Shown: positions 16,697 through 25,307 of the stretch, piece after piece
How positions within the stretch are numbered: position 1 is the stretch's first letter
Layout of the letters: the number at the start of each line of letters is the position of its first letter
Assembly: GCF_000520515.1 (NCBI RefSeq)
Contig: NZ_KI914712.1
Coordinates: 68,496-107,524, forward strand
Length of the DNA stretch: 39,029 nt
Source: Arthrobacter sp. H20
GTDB lineage: Bacteria > Actinomycetota > Actinomycetes > Actinomycetales > Micrococcaceae
Direction: 5' to 3'
Translations under genes and position numbers: made by a program
The notes under the pieces: generated by a model
The model's input: only the letters and a program-made list of their open reading frames with translations
Databases searched by the model: none
Told to the model about the DNA's origin: nothing

Positions 16697-18475
16697 ATGC
16701 AGGTCCACAAGTACGACGTCGTTATCGTGGGTGCCGGCGGAGCTGGCATGCGCGCCGCCATCGAATCAGGTCAACGCGCAAAGACGGCAGTACTGACCAA
16801 GCTGTACCCCACCCGCTCCCACACCGGGGCGGCTCAGGGTGGCATGTGCGCGGCCCTCGCCAACGTCGAAGAAGACAACTGGGAATGGCACACCTTCGAC
16901 ACGGTCAAGGGCGGTGACTACCTGGTAGACCAGGACGCAGCTGAAGTGATGGCCAAGGAGGCCATTGACGCGGTGCTCGACCTCGAGAAGATGGGCCTTC
17001 CCTTCAACCGGACGCCCGAGGGCCGGATCGACCAGCGCCGCTTCGGCGGCCACACCCGTGACCACGGCAAAGCACCGGTCCGCCGCTCCTGCTATGCGGC
17101 CGACCGTACCGGGCACATGATCCTGCAGACTCTCTACCAAAACTGCGTCAAGCACAACGTCGAGTTTTACAACGAGTACTACGTGCTGGACCTCCTCACC
17201 GTTGAGGAAGAGATCACTGTCGACGGCGTCACCAAGCTGCAGACGCGGGTTGCCGGCGTCGTCACCTATGATCTGGCTACCGGCGAGCTGCACGTGTTCC
17301 AGGCCAAGTCGATCATCTTCGCCTCCGGCGGAGTCGGCAAGGTCTACAAGACCACTTCCAACGCCCACACCCTGACCGGTGACGGCATGGGCATCGCGTT
17401 CCGTCGAGGCATCCCCCTTGAAGACATGGAGTTCTTCCAGTTCCACCCGACAGGTCTGGCTGGTCTGGGTATCCTGCTCTCCGAGGCCGCCCGCGGCGAA
17501 GGCGCCATTCTGCGTAACTCAGAGGGCGAGCGGTTCATGGAACGGTACGCCCCGACAATCAAGGACCTGGCGCCCCGCGACATAGTTGCCCGTTCAATGG
17601 CCAACGAGGTACGCGAGGGACGCGGCTGCGGTCCCAACAAGGATTATGTCCTGCTGGACCTCACCCACCTGGAACCAGCCCACATTGACGCCAAACTCCC
17701 CGATATCACCGAGTTTGCCCGCACCTACCTGGGTGTTGAGCCGTACACCGAGCCGGTGCCGGTCTTCCCCACCGCTCACTATGCAATGGGTGGTATCCCC
17801 ACCAATATCAAGGCCGAGGTCCTGCAGGACAACGACACAGTGGTTCCGGGCCTGTACGCCGCGGGCGAAGTAGCCTGCGTCTCGGTGCACGGGTCGAACC
17901 GGCTGGGCACCAACTCACTGCTCGACATCAACGTGTTCGGCAAGCGAGCCGGGATTTATGCTGCGGAGTACGCTCTGACGGCCGATTTCGTCGACATCCC
18001 CGACAACCCGCTGACCGAAACGGAGGCGCTGCTCGACACGATGCGCAGCTCCGAAGGTGGAGAGCGGGTGGCGCAGATCCGCAAGGAACTGCAGGACATT
18101 ATGGACGCGAATGTCCAGGTGTTCCGCACCGAGGAAACCCTGCTGGAAGCACTCAGTGTGATCGATGGCCTGGAGGAGCGGTACAAGCACGTCACCGTCC
18201 AGGACAAGGGAAAGCGTTTCAACCTCGACCTTCTGGAAGCTGTTGAACTCGGCTTCCTGCTCGACATGGCTAAGGTGATGACCGCGGCTGCCCTGCACCG
18301 GAAGGAATCCCGTGGAGGCCACTTCCGCGAGGACTTCCCCGAGCGGGATGACGAGAACTATATGACCCATTCGATGGCGTACAAGGACCCAACGGCCACC
18401 GAGACATCCGGGGTGCGTCTAAAGACCAAGCCGGTTGTGTTTACCCGTTACCAGCCAATGGAGCGTAAGTACTAA
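16697..18475 (+). CDS. sdhA: Succinate dehydrogenase flavoprotein subunit
   Basis: Oxidises succinate to fumarate with covalently bound FAD; 592 residues, normal for the family. The dinucleotide fold GAGGAG is at residues 12-17. His42 in TRSHTGAAQGG is the FAD attachment residue. The catalytic region RRFGGHTRDHG, the substrate block FHPTGLAG, the AARGEGAILRN segment and HGSNRLGTNSLLDI are all present, and the C-terminal domain ends TRYQPMERKY. The ATG at 16697 has GAAAGAG upstream. Its TAA stop overlaps the sdhB ATG by one base. Confidence 0.98.
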   Translation: MQVHKYDVVIVGAGGAGMRAAIESGQRAKTAVLTKLYPTRSHTGAAQGGMCAALANVEEDNWEWHTFDTVKGGDYLVDQDAAEVMAKEAIDAVLDLEKMGLPFNRTPEGRIDQRRFGGHTRDHGKAPVRRSCYAADRTGHMILQTLYQNCVKHNVEFYNEYYVLDLLTVEEEITVDGVTKLQTRVAGVVTYDLATGELHVFQAKSIIFASGGVGKVYKTTSNAHTLTGDGMGIAFRRGIPLEDMEFFQFHPTGLAGLGILLSEAARGEGAILRNSEGERFMERYAPTIKDLAPRDIVARSMANEVREGRGCGPNKDYVLLDLTHLEPAHIDAKLPDITEFARTYLGVEPYTEPVPVFPTAHYAMGGIPTNIKAEVLQDNDTVVPGLYAAGEVACVSVHGSNRLGTNSLLDINVFGKRAGIYAAEYALTADFVDIPDNPLTETEALLDTMRSSEGGERVAQIRKELQDIMDANVQVFRTEETLLEALSVIDGLEERYKHVTVQDKGKRFNLDLLEAVELGFLLDMAKVMTAAALHRKESRGGHFREDFPERDDENYMTHSMAYKDPTATETSGVRLKTKPVVFTRYQPMERKY

Positions 18476-19263
18476 TGAGCACTGAAACAGTCGAAAGAGA
18501 ACCAGCCTCCAAGATCGAGCTTGCCCCGGGGATTGGCGGCGGCGGAGAGATCCCAACGTTCGACATCACGCTAAAGGTCCGCCGGTACAACCCAGAAGTG
18601 TCCGATGATGCTTACTGGGACGAGTGGAAACTGACCATGTACGGCACTGACCGTGTGCTGGACGCCCTGCACAAGGTCAAGTGGGAACACGACGGCACAG
18701 TGACGTTCAGGCGCTCCTGCGCCCACGGCGTCTGCGGCTCCGATGCCATGCGGATCAATGGCCGCAACCGGTTGGCCTGCAAGACCCTGTTGAAGGACCT
18801 CGACACGTCGAAGCCCATCCTGGTGGAACCGATTAAGGGCCTGCCGGTGGAGAAGGACCTCATTGTGGACATGGAGCCGTTCTTCCAGTCCTTCCGCGAG
18901 GTCATGCCGTTCCTGGTCAACCGCGGCCACGAACCGACCAAGGAGCGCCTGCAGTCCTCGGAGGAGCGGGAACGCTTCGATGACACCACCAAGTGCATCC
19001 TCTGCGCAGCCTGCACCTCATCCTGCCCAGTGTTCTGGACCGATGGCCAGTACTTCGGTCCGGCAGCGATCGTCAACGCTCACCGCTTCATCTTCGATTC
19101 CCGCGACGACGCCGGCGACATGCGCCTCGAAATCCTCAACGACAAGGAAGGTGTGTGGCGCTGCCGTACCACCTTCAACTGCACCGAAGCCTGCCCCCGC
19201 GGCATTCAGGTCACCAAGGCCATCTCTGAGGTTAAACAGGCTATTCTGAGCCGTAAGATCTAG
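18475..19263 (+). CDS. sdhB: Succinate dehydrogenase iron-sulfur subunit
   Basis: Carries electrons from FAD to the membrane quinone site through three clusters. The [2Fe-2S] ligands are Cys82, Cys87, Asp90 and Cys102 (RRSCAHGVCGSDAM...LAC). The [4Fe-4S] motif is CILCAACTSSCP and the [3Fe-4S] motif is CRTTFNCTEACPRGI. The 262-residue length includes a roughly 25-residue N-terminal extension with GIGGGGEIP, which is usual in actinobacteria. It is the last gene of sdhCDAB, coupled to sdhA through TAATG and followed by a strong hairpin. Confidence 0.98.
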   Translation: MSTETVEREPASKIELAPGIGGGGEIPTFDITLKVRRYNPEVSDDAYWDEWKLTMYGTDRVLDALHKVKWEHDGTVTFRRSCAHGVCGSDAMRINGRNRLACKTLLKDLDTSKPILVEPIKGLPVEKDLIVDMEPFFQSFREVMPFLVNRGHEPTKERLQSSEERERFDDTTKCILCAACTSSCPVFWTDGQYFGPAAIVNAHRFIFDSRDDAGDMRLEILNDKEGVWRCRTTFNCTEACPRGIQVTKAISEVKQAILSRKI

Positions 19264-19307
19264 TTCAGATTATTCAGCGCCGGTCAGCGGCGGAGGATGA
19301 AGGAGTT

Positions 19308-19345
19308 GGCCCGGGTTCGCTGTGCAGCGAATCCGGGCCGACTTT
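19308..19345. terminator. Bidirectional hairpin terminator between sdhB and the YihY-type gene
   Basis: Arms of 15 bases (19308-19322 and 19325-19339; GGCCCGG outermost) pair fully apart from one G-U, with a 2-base centre. A short T-stretch (CTTTG) follows on the plus strand. It lies 45 bp past sdhB and before the convergent stop of the next gene, so it can serve both. Confidence 0.75.
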
Positions 19346-19366
19346 GCTGTCTGACGAGGTGGCCGT

Positions 19367-20467
19367 CTAGTCTTTCCGCCGGTTCGCGACCCGGCTGCGC
19401 TGCTTCAGGGATCTCCCATGTCGAACCGCGATCCCGGCTTCTGCGTCAGCGGCGCCAATCGCCCCCCACGCGGCGGCGAGTAGGTAGACCTGGCTGAGCA
19501 AGAAGAACCAAACGAACAATCCGACGACGACGGTGAACGGCGCGAGCAACGGGTTGCCCTGGCCGACGCTGGCGAGGAGCAGGGTGCTGAACGTCCGCAA
19601 CACTGTGCTCCCGATGGCTGTGATCAGCGAGGACTGGATGAGCAGCCTCCTGGACTGCTCGATGCCCGAGGCCTGACGGAACAGAATCACTGCCACCGCA
19701 AAGTCCAGTGCCAGCATGACCACAACTCCGGCAAGCTGTGTGAAGGGCCTTCCGGTGTCACCGAATCCCAGCGAGTCAAAGACCACATCGAGCAAGGTGT
19801 TGGCTACCAGCCCGACCACAGTAGTGAGAATCATCGCCACCCCCAACACGAGGAGCGTCCCCAAATCCTTGATCCGCAACAAAATCGGGTTTCCGGCCAC
19901 CGGGGGAAGGGCGAAGATTCCCCTCATCGCCTGTCGTACGCCTGCAATCCAGCCCAGCGCTGTAATTACGGTGATGATCGTGGACACGATCAGGGTGAGC
20001 GTCAGCCCGTCGCCGGCGTTGAACAGTTGTTCGGGTGTAGCCAGCCCCGGTCCGTCCTGCTCCATTTTAAGGATGCCTGGAGCTGCGGAGTTCACCGCTC
20101 CAACGATTAGGTCCTGCAGGGGGATGTTTCCAGCGACCACCAGGCCCATAATCGTGAACCCGGCGAGGAGGAGCGACGCCATGGAGAAGAACAGGCGGTA
20201 GGCGATGCCCGCAGCCATCAGCGGGCCGCGCCGAACCATGTAAAGGTGAAACACTCGAACGGGCCTGAGCACAAAGGTCCGGGCCAGAAGGTAGGTGATG
20301 GTCGCGTCGATCAGGGGGAGCCCAGTGGTCCCTCGACGACGAAGTTTCCCCAGATCCCGGCGGGCGTCAATCACCTTGAGCTTAAGGTGGGCTAACTCGG
20401 CTGGCCGTGGCGCATTATAGTGTTCATCTTCGGCCGGGGTGATTGCCCTGGTAGTGATCCTGGCCAA
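19367..20467 (-). CDS. YihY/BrkB-family inner membrane protein
   Basis: A 366-residue membrane protein. A hydrophilic N-terminus of about 70 residues is followed by VRRGPLMAAGIAYRLFFSMASLLLAG, the typical first segment of the YihY/BrkB family (often misnamed ribonuclease BN), then five more hydrophobic segments and a basic tail rich in Arg/Lys. Members are conserved, and their transport role is not settled. The TTG start at 20467 has GAAGAG 7 bases upstream and overlaps the preceding gene by 44 bp; a GTG at 20374 would avoid the overlap but has no ribosome binding site, so the start is uncertain. Confidence 0.85.
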   Translation of the reverse strand: MARITTRAITPAEDEHYNAPRPAELAHLKLKVIDARRDLGKLRRRGTTGLPLIDATITYLLARTFVLRPVRVFHLYMVRRGPLMAAGIAYRLFFSMASLLLAGFTIMGLVVAGNIPLQDLIVGAVNSAAPGILKMEQDGPGLATPEQLFNAGDGLTLTLIVSTIITVITALGWIAGVRQAMRGIFALPPVAGNPILLRIKDLGTLLVLGVAMILTTVVGLVANTLLDVVFDSLGFGDTGRPFTQLAGVVVMLALDFAVAVILFRQASGIEQSRRLLIQSSLITAIGSTVLRTFSTLLLASVGQGNPLLAPFTVVVGLFVWFFLLSQVYLLAAAWGAIGAADAEAGIAVRHGRSLKQRSRVANRRKD

Positions 20468-21056
20468 AGCTCAACTCTTCCCTCAGTCTCCAGACACCGC
20501 ACGAATCGTGCTCATACAATCCCATAGTACGGACCATGAAGGATGCCTCGAATCCGCGCAGTTGGCCCTCGGCCCAGTCCATGCCCGCCGAACTGACATC
20601 GTGAGCCACCGTGACGTGGGGGTGGAATGGAAACTCCAGTGAACGCTCCAACGGGCCCCGCTGCAGTTTAGTGTGCAGTTCGACGCAGTCGTCGAAACCA
20701 GCCTCAAGCTTCAGGAACACCACTGGCGACACCGGCCTGAACGTCCCGGTGCTCCTGAGTGTTACGGTGAAGGGCTTCTGGCTCCGCGCCACCTGACGGA
20801 CATGGGCGATAGTTGCATCCCAATCGGTTGCCGGGGTGGTGGTCACGAGGGTGATGTGCGCGGGAATCAGCGCGCCCATCGGATCGCCGAACGACGCGCG
20901 CCACTGCTCGAGCTCTGCTGCCAGCGGCTCAGGGACGGCGATGACGACGCCCACGCAGCTTTCCACTGCCTCGTTGCTCCGCGGCGCTTCCCCACAGCCG
21001 GCCGGTGTCGGGTGGCTGGAGCTGGTGGCGCTGGTCGCGCTGGTGGGCTGCTCCAT
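20424..21056 (-). CDS. 2'-5' RNA ligase/phosphoesterase superfamily protein
   Basis: A 2H phosphoesterase. Two His-x-Thr motifs, the defining catalytic pair, are visible: AHITLV and HPHVTVAH, about 90 residues apart. Between them is TFRPVSPVVFLKLEAG, and the Ser/Thr-rich N-terminus (about 30 residues) looks disordered. The substrate is unknown; homologues act on cyclic phosphodiester ends of RNA or nucleotides. The frame is open from a TTG at 21077, but the ATG at 21056, 4 bp after the trpS stop, is preferred. It is embedded in a tight trpS-ligase-YihY string, which suggests co-transcription. Confidence 0.85.
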   Translation of the reverse strand: MEQPTSATSATSSSHPTPAGCGEAPRSNEAVESCVGVVIAVPEPLAAELEQWRASFGDPMGALIPAHITLVTTTPATDWDATIAHVRQVARSQKPFTVTLRSTGTFRPVSPVVFLKLEAGFDDCVELHTKLQRGPLERSLEFPFHPHVTVAHDVSSAGMDWAEGQLRGFEASFMVRTMGLYEHDSCGVWRLREELSFGQDHYQGNHPGRR

Positions 21057-21060
21057 AGGG

Positions 21061-22095
21061 CTAGCGCGCACCGCCAAGCGGAGGAAGGAAACCGACTTTC
21101 GAGTACACCTCAGTTAGCGTAGCCGATGCGATGCTGCGCGCCTTCTCTGCGCCCCTGGCCAGAAGGAGGTCCAGCTCGGCGGGGTCGCCGAGCAGCTCCT
21201 CGGCCCTGGTCCGGATCGGATCGAGGTGCGCAACGACTACGTCGGCCAACTCGGTCTTCAGATGCCCATACATTTTGCCGTGAAAGTCGCCCACTATTTC
21301 ATCGATGCTCTTGCCGGTGAGCATTGAGTAGATGGTGAGGAGATTGGAAATGCCGGGTTTGGCTTCCTTGTCGAACCGGATCTCGGTCTCAGTGTCAGTC
21401 ACGGCTGATTTGATTCGTTTGGCTGTCACTTTCGGATTGTCCATCAGGTTGATCAGGCCGGCAGGCGAGCCTGCGGACTTCGACATTTTCGCCGTCGGGT
21501 TCTGCAGGTCGTAGATCTTCGCTGACTCCTTCTGAATGAAGGGCTTTGGGACCACGAATGCTTCACCGAAACGGGAATTGAAACGCTGCGCCAGGTCCCG
21601 GCTCAGCTCTACGTGCTGGCGCTGGTCCTCCCCCACCGGCACGCCTTCCGGCTGATAGAGCAGAATATCGGCGGCCTGAAGGATGGGGTAGGTAAATAAC
21701 CCAACGCTTGCGCTGTCGGCGCCATGCTTCAGTGATTTGTCCTTGAACTGGGTCATGCGGGACGCTTCACCGAATCCGGTGATGCAGTTCAAAACCCATC
21801 CGAGCTGAGCGTGCTCGGGCACATGGGACTGCACGAACAGGGTGCACTTATCCACGTCCACTCCCCCGGCAATGTACTGTGCGGCGGTGCGGCGGGTGCG
21901 CTCAGCGAGTTCTCCAGGTTCCTGGGGAACCGTGATTGCGTGAAGGTCAGGAATGAAGTAAATCGCCTCATACTCATCCTGCATGCGCACCCAGTGCACC
22001 AGGGCGCCCAGGTAGTTGCCAAGGTGAAGGGAATCACCCGAGGGCTGCATGCCGGAAAGGACCCGCTGCCGTGCGCCGGAGGTGGGAGTAGTCAT
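21061..22095 (-). CDS. trpS: Tryptophanyl-tRNA synthetase
   Basis: Charges tRNA-Trp. Class I signatures: the HIGH-like [14 protein letters not shown] at residues 19-32, the KMSKS motif as TAKMSKSAG near 205, and the intervening [30 protein letters not shown] and [20 protein letters not shown] typical of bacterial TrpRS. At 344 residues it has the usual length. The ATG at 22095 has AGGA 11 bases upstream. No leader structure (T-box) is possible in the 19-bp gap to xth, so it is read from a promoter further upstream. Confidence 0.97.
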   Translation of the reverse strand: MTTPTSGARQRVLSGMQPSGDSLHLGNYLGALVHWVRMQDEYEAIYFIPDLHAITVPQEPGELAERTRRTAAQYIAGGVDVDKCTLFVQSHVPEHAQLGWVLNCITGFGEASRMTQFKDKSLKHGADSASVGLFTYPILQAADILLYQPEGVPVGEDQRQHVELSRDLAQRFNSRFGEAFVVPKPFIQKESAKIYDLQNPTAKMSKSAGSPAGLINLMDNPKVTAKRIKSAVTDTETEIRFDKEAKPGISNLLTIYSMLTGKSIDEIVGDFHGKMYGHLKTELADVVVAHLDPIRTRAEELLGDPAELDLLLARGAEKARSIASATLTEVYSKVGFLPPLGGAR

Positions 22096-22114
22096 TGGTG
22101 AAATGTCCTGAACG

Positions 22115-22969
22115 TTAGAGCCGGTAATCCACTACCAGCGGGGCGTGGTCTGAGAAGCGCGTGTCCCAGGACGGCGCGCGGTCGACGACGGCGTCGGCTG
22201 CTGCTGCAGCGAGGCCCTCAGTAGCCAACTGGTAGTCGATCCGCCAGCCGGTGTCGTTGTCGAATGCCTGGCCGCGCCAGGACCACCAGGTGTAGGGACC
22301 GTCGACGTCGCCCGCGAGACGGCGATGCACATCAACGAAACCGAACTCAGCGTCGAAGAACCTGTCGAAGTAGGCCCGTTCCGCCGGCAGGAAGCCCGCC
22401 TTCTTCACATTGCCCTTCCAGTTCCGGATGTCGAGTTGGGTGTGACCGATGTTCAGGTCCCCAACGAGCAGGGTGTGATCGCGGGTGCGGCGCAGCTCCG
22501 GGAGTCGCTCCGACATCACGTCGAGGAACCGGTACTTGTCGGCTTGCTTGGGGCTGTCGACCTCGCCCGAGTGCACGTAGGCGCTGACTACTGTGAGGGT
22601 GATCCCGGAAAGGTCGAAGTCGGCCTCGACCCAGCGCCCGGACGTGGCGAAGTAGTCGTCACCGATGTGGGTGCGCGTTGCGGTAGGTGCCAGCAGTGAC
22701 GCTATTGCGACGCCGGCTCTGCCCTTGGCGGCGGCTTCGGCGTGGAGGATATGCCAGGAGTCCCCGAGCAGGCCCCTCAGGACGTCGTCGGGCGCCCGCA
22801 CTTCCTGCAGGCAGAGGATGTCAATTTCGCGCTCGGCCAGCCAGTCGGCCATGCCTCGCTTGTAGGCGGCGCGGATCCCATTGACGTTGACAGTTGCGAC
22901 ACGCAGCATCGACCCGGTGTCCAGGGACAACTCGGCTGTCGAGGTGGAAAGTGCAGCAGCGGAACTCAC
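22115..22969 (-). CDS. xth: Exodeoxyribonuclease III (AP endonuclease family)
   Basis: DNA repair enzyme acting on abasic sites and 3' ends. The EEP-fold residues are in place: [12 protein letters not shown] (Asn), [11 protein letters not shown] (metal Glu), YVHSGE (Tyr), [14 protein letters not shown] (Asp/Asn) and [11 protein letters not shown] (final Asp-His). The conserved part starts at [11 protein letters not shown]. The frame is open to 23029; I use the GTG at 22969, which has GGTGGAG upstream and gives 284 residues, while an ATG at 22909 would give the bare domain. It is followed by trpS after 19 bp. Confidence 0.93.
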   Translation of the reverse strand: MSSAAALSTSTAELSLDTGSMLRVATVNVNGIRAAYKRGMADWLAEREIDILCLQEVRAPDDVLRGLLGDSWHILHAEAAAKGRAGVAIASLLAPTATRTHIGDDYFATSGRWVEADFDLSGITLTVVSAYVHSGEVDSPKQADKYRFLDVMSERLPELRRTRDHTLLVGDLNIGHTQLDIRNWKGNVKKAGFLPAERAYFDRFFDAEFGFVDVHRRLAGDVDGPYTWWSWRGQAFDNDTGWRIDYQLATEGLAAAAADAVVDRAPSWDTRFSDHAPLVVDYRL

Positions 22970-23031
22970 CCACTCCACCCTACCGGAGCGCTTTGGCAGA
23001 GGAGAGTAACGGCGTGTGGTGGTTGCCACAG

Positions 23032-23580
23032 TCAGTCGACAACTGTCCCCTCCACTGGGCCGTCGTCGTTCTTCTTCATCATCGAGCGCGCGTTGTGCGA
23101 GGTAATCTCAATGGTTTCGAGCGCCCGACCAACTGTCTCCTCATCGCTGGACTTCCCGGCGACCAGATGGTCGCGGATGACCCGGACCTGGACCTGGACG
23201 ATTTTGAAGCTGTGGTCAAGTTTCATATCTCGGGCCAGCGTTGCCTCATCGACGACGCCGGTCGTGGTGGCGTCCGGGATGCCGTTGGCGCGGTTGAACT
23301 GTTGCTGGGCCTCGTTAATGCGGGCCGCTGCGTTGCGTGCCGCCGTTCGGAGGCTGAACACCACGAAACTAAAGATCAGCAGCCACCCGAGCGAGATGAT
23401 CGCCACCAACCAGCCGACGACATCGTTCTGGTTCGCAGCGAAGACCACCGCCACGAGGAACACAATGAGCATGATGCTCATCCCGATGGTGCCCATGCGC
23501 AGGCTCAGACCTCGGCCCGCACCCGCGGGAGCTCCGGTTGCTGCAGGTTTTTGATTCCCTAGAGGCTTCATAGAGACCAT
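23032..23580 (-). CDS. Unknown two-TM membrane protein
   Basis: I do not recognise a named family. From the ATG at 23580 it has 182 residues: a basic, Ala/Gly/Pro-rich head of about 25, two adjacent hydrophobic segments (SIMLIVFLVAVVFAANQ and VVGWLVAIISLGWLLIFSFVVF), then a long charged cytoplasmic-looking helix region containing RTAARNAAARINEAQQQFNRA, and a polar tail ending EGTVVD. That layout suggests a membrane anchor plus coiled-coil part. The frame extends to 23691, but GAGAGG lies 9 bases before the 23580 ATG; another ATG is at 23571. It heads the unknown-xth-trpS-ligase-YihY string and is divergent from the CHRD-like gene. Confidence 0.7.
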   Translation of the reverse strand: MVSMKPLGNQKPAATGAPAGAGRGLSLRMGTIGMSIMLIVFLVAVVFAANQNDVVGWLVAIISLGWLLIFSFVVFSLRTAARNAAARINEAQQQFNRANGIPDATTTGVVDEATLARDMKLDHSFKIVQVQVRVIRDHLVAGKSSDEETVGRALETIEITSHNARSMMKKNDDGPVEGTVVD

Positions 23581-23756
23581 TCTCGCAAACCTCTCGCAAA
23601 CTAGGGGGCTTCCAGGGTGGGCTTCCACCGTTGGCGAACGCTGCCCGCTCCAATTCTTTTCAGAACCCGAGCCATCCGTGACCCGCACCACTCCGAAGTA
23701 AAAGTATGTGTGCTTATGATTGGCATGCTAATACTCGCACTACGGAGGAAAATCAC

Positions 23757-24539
23757 ATGAATAAGAACTTGCGTCTTCTCGCAGTCCCCACCCTCGCCCT
23801 CGGCATGGTTGCTATGGCCGGTGCACCAGCAATGGCTGACCACGCCAACGGTTCCTACACCGCCACGTTCGACCAGCTCAACGGCACCACTGGTACCGCC
23901 ACGTACACCATGGACATCGATGATACGACGGCGACTGTGAACCTGCAGGTTTCCGGCCTGGCCGAAACCTTCATGGACGCTCCGTACCCCCACGTACAGC
24001 ACATCCACGGTGGCGCACTGGGCGAATGCCCGACCATGGCGGATGACGAGAACGGTGACGGCATCCTCAACACCACTGACGGCGCACCTGCCTACGGCGG
24101 AATCCTCACCACGCTGACCACCAGCGGCGAGACCAGCGCTGCAGAGGGCCTGAACCTCGAGCTGGCTGGCCAGGGCGGAAGCTACTCCATCGAGCGCACC
24201 TTCAAGATGAATGCAGAGACCCTGGATTCCATCGAGGCAGGTACCGCAGTGGTTGTTATCCACGGACTCGACCCAGCTACCGCAACCGGTACCGAAGAAG
24301 CCTTCAACGCACCATCCGATCTGGAGCCTTCACTCCCACTGGGCGCAACCTCGCCTGCACTGTGTGGCGTTGTGACAGCCGCCCAGATGGGTGAAATGCC
24401 TGAAGGTGGCGCCGACACCGGTGTTGCACAGTCCGGCTCAAACAACATGGGCATGCTCGTCCTCGGAGGTGGCCTCGTTCTGGCTGCTGCCGCTGGTGGC
24501 ACCTACGTTGTTCGCCGCAACGCTGCAAACCGCGCATAA
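23757..24539 (+). CDS. Secreted CHRD-like protein with C-terminal sorting signal
   Basis: A 260-residue secreted protein. The ATG at 23757 has GGAGGAAAA just upstream. A Sec signal peptide (MNKNLRLL, then a hydrophobic core) is probably cleaved after APAMA (residue 27). The body is acidic, Thr/Gly-rich, with HVQHIHGGALGECP near residue 80, resembling the HxxHIH pattern of CHRD domains, and a calcium-loop-like DDENGDGILN. The C-terminus is PEGGADTG (about 215-222), a spacer, an Ala/Gly/Leu membrane segment and RRNAANRA. That is the layout of a sortase substrate, but with GGADTG instead of LPxTG. The next gene, 16 bp on, is a sortase, so it is a likely cognate substrate. Confidence 0.8.
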   Translation: MNKNLRLLAVPTLALGMVAMAGAPAMADHANGSYTATFDQLNGTTGTATYTMDIDDTTATVNLQVSGLAETFMDAPYPHVQHIHGGALGECPTMADDENGDGILNTTDGAPAYGGILTTLTTSGETSAAEGLNLELAGQGGSYSIERTFKMNAETLDSIEAGTAVVVIHGLDPATATGTEEAFNAPSDLEPSLPLGATSPALCGVVTAAQMGEMPEGGADTGVAQSGSNNMGMLVLGGGLVLAAAAGGTYVVRRNAANRA

Positions 24540-24555
24540 GGAATAGTCTGATTTT

Positions 24556-25236
24556 ATGATCAGCACTAAGAACGGTCGTCGTCGAGGCTTTGCGGTCTCG
24601 GCGGCGACCGCCCTTTTGATACTTACCGCCTGCGGTGCCGACACGTCCGCAGAAAGCACTGGGACAGCGGCGCCGAGTTCCTCGCCTTCTGCATCGGTTT
24701 CAGCTGCACCGACAGCTGCTCCCACGCCGTCAGAAGAGCCAACCCCGAGCGCCGCCCCCTCGCCCGAACTGCCAGCCGTTCTTGAAGCGTCGACGCCGGT
24801 GTCCTTCACCATCCCGACGATCGATGCCGGATCAGACCTGCTGCATCTCGGGCTCCGGGAAAACGGCTCCCTCGAAGTGCCGCCCGATGGACCAGGGGCA
24901 CCGGCAAGCTGGTATGACCAGTCGCCCACCTCAGGTGAACGGGGCCCCTCGGTGCTGTTGGGCCATGTCAATGCCACCGGCGGTGGCCCCGGCGTGTTTG
25001 CCGACCTTCGAGAGCTGCAGGAGGGCGACGAAATCAACATGGTCCGCGAGGACGGCACGACAGCAGTGTTCGCCGTCGACCGCGGGGAACAGTACCAGAA
25101 GGACAACTTCCCCACTCAAGAGGTGTACGGAAACACCGATGCAGCCGAGCTACGCCTGGTTACCTGCGACGGGTACAACCCGGAGACCGGCGAATTCGAC
25201 GACAACTACGTGGTCTACGCCACCCTTGTGCCGTAG
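24556..25236 (+). CDS. Class F-like sortase with a lipobox
   Basis: A 226-residue transpeptidase-fold protein. The N-terminus (basic, then AATALLILTAC) ends in a lipobox with Cys26, so it is probably a lipoprotein rather than anchored by a TM helix. Residues 30-75 form a Ser/Pro/Ala/Thr linker. The sortase domain has the catalytic histidine in SVLLGHVNATGGGPGVF (His137) and the nucleophile in LRLVTCDGYN (Cys204), with FDDNYVVYATLVP as the final strand. No arginine follows Cys204, although in most sortases the catalytic Arg lies there. It is short and close to class F in its end. Downstream of the CHRD-like gene by 16 bp, it should anchor that protein. Confidence 0.82.
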   Translation: MISTKNGRRRGFAVSAATALLILTACGADTSAESTGTAAPSSSPSASVSAAPTAAPTPSEEPTPSAAPSPELPAVLEASTPVSFTIPTIDAGSDLLHLGLRENGSLEVPPDGPGAPASWYDQSPTSGERGPSVLLGHVNATGGGPGVFADLRELQEGDEINMVREDGTTAVFAVDRGEQYQKDNFPTQEVYGNTDAAELRLVTCDGYNPETGEFDDNYVVYATLVP

Positions 25237-25264
25237 CGGCTGACGGAATTCTGCCGTCCCGCCT

Positions 25265-25307
25265 GGTTGCGGAAGCCCTACCTACTTCAGAAACAGCTTC
25301 CGCAACC
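25265..25307. terminator. 12-bp perfect inverted repeat at the convergent sortase/permease junction
   Basis: GGTTGCGGAAGC (25265-25276) and GCTTCCGCAACC (25296-25307) flank a 19-nt loop. The repeat straddles the stop of the minus-strand permease (25282-25284) and lies 29 bp past the sortase stop. It lacks a T-run on both strands but is well placed for a bidirectional terminator. Confidence 0.5.

Noticed and set aside
15784-16761. 325-codon minus-strand open frame
   Set aside because: It spans sdhC, sdhD and the sdhA start in antisense and crosses two gene junctions; no recognisable motif.
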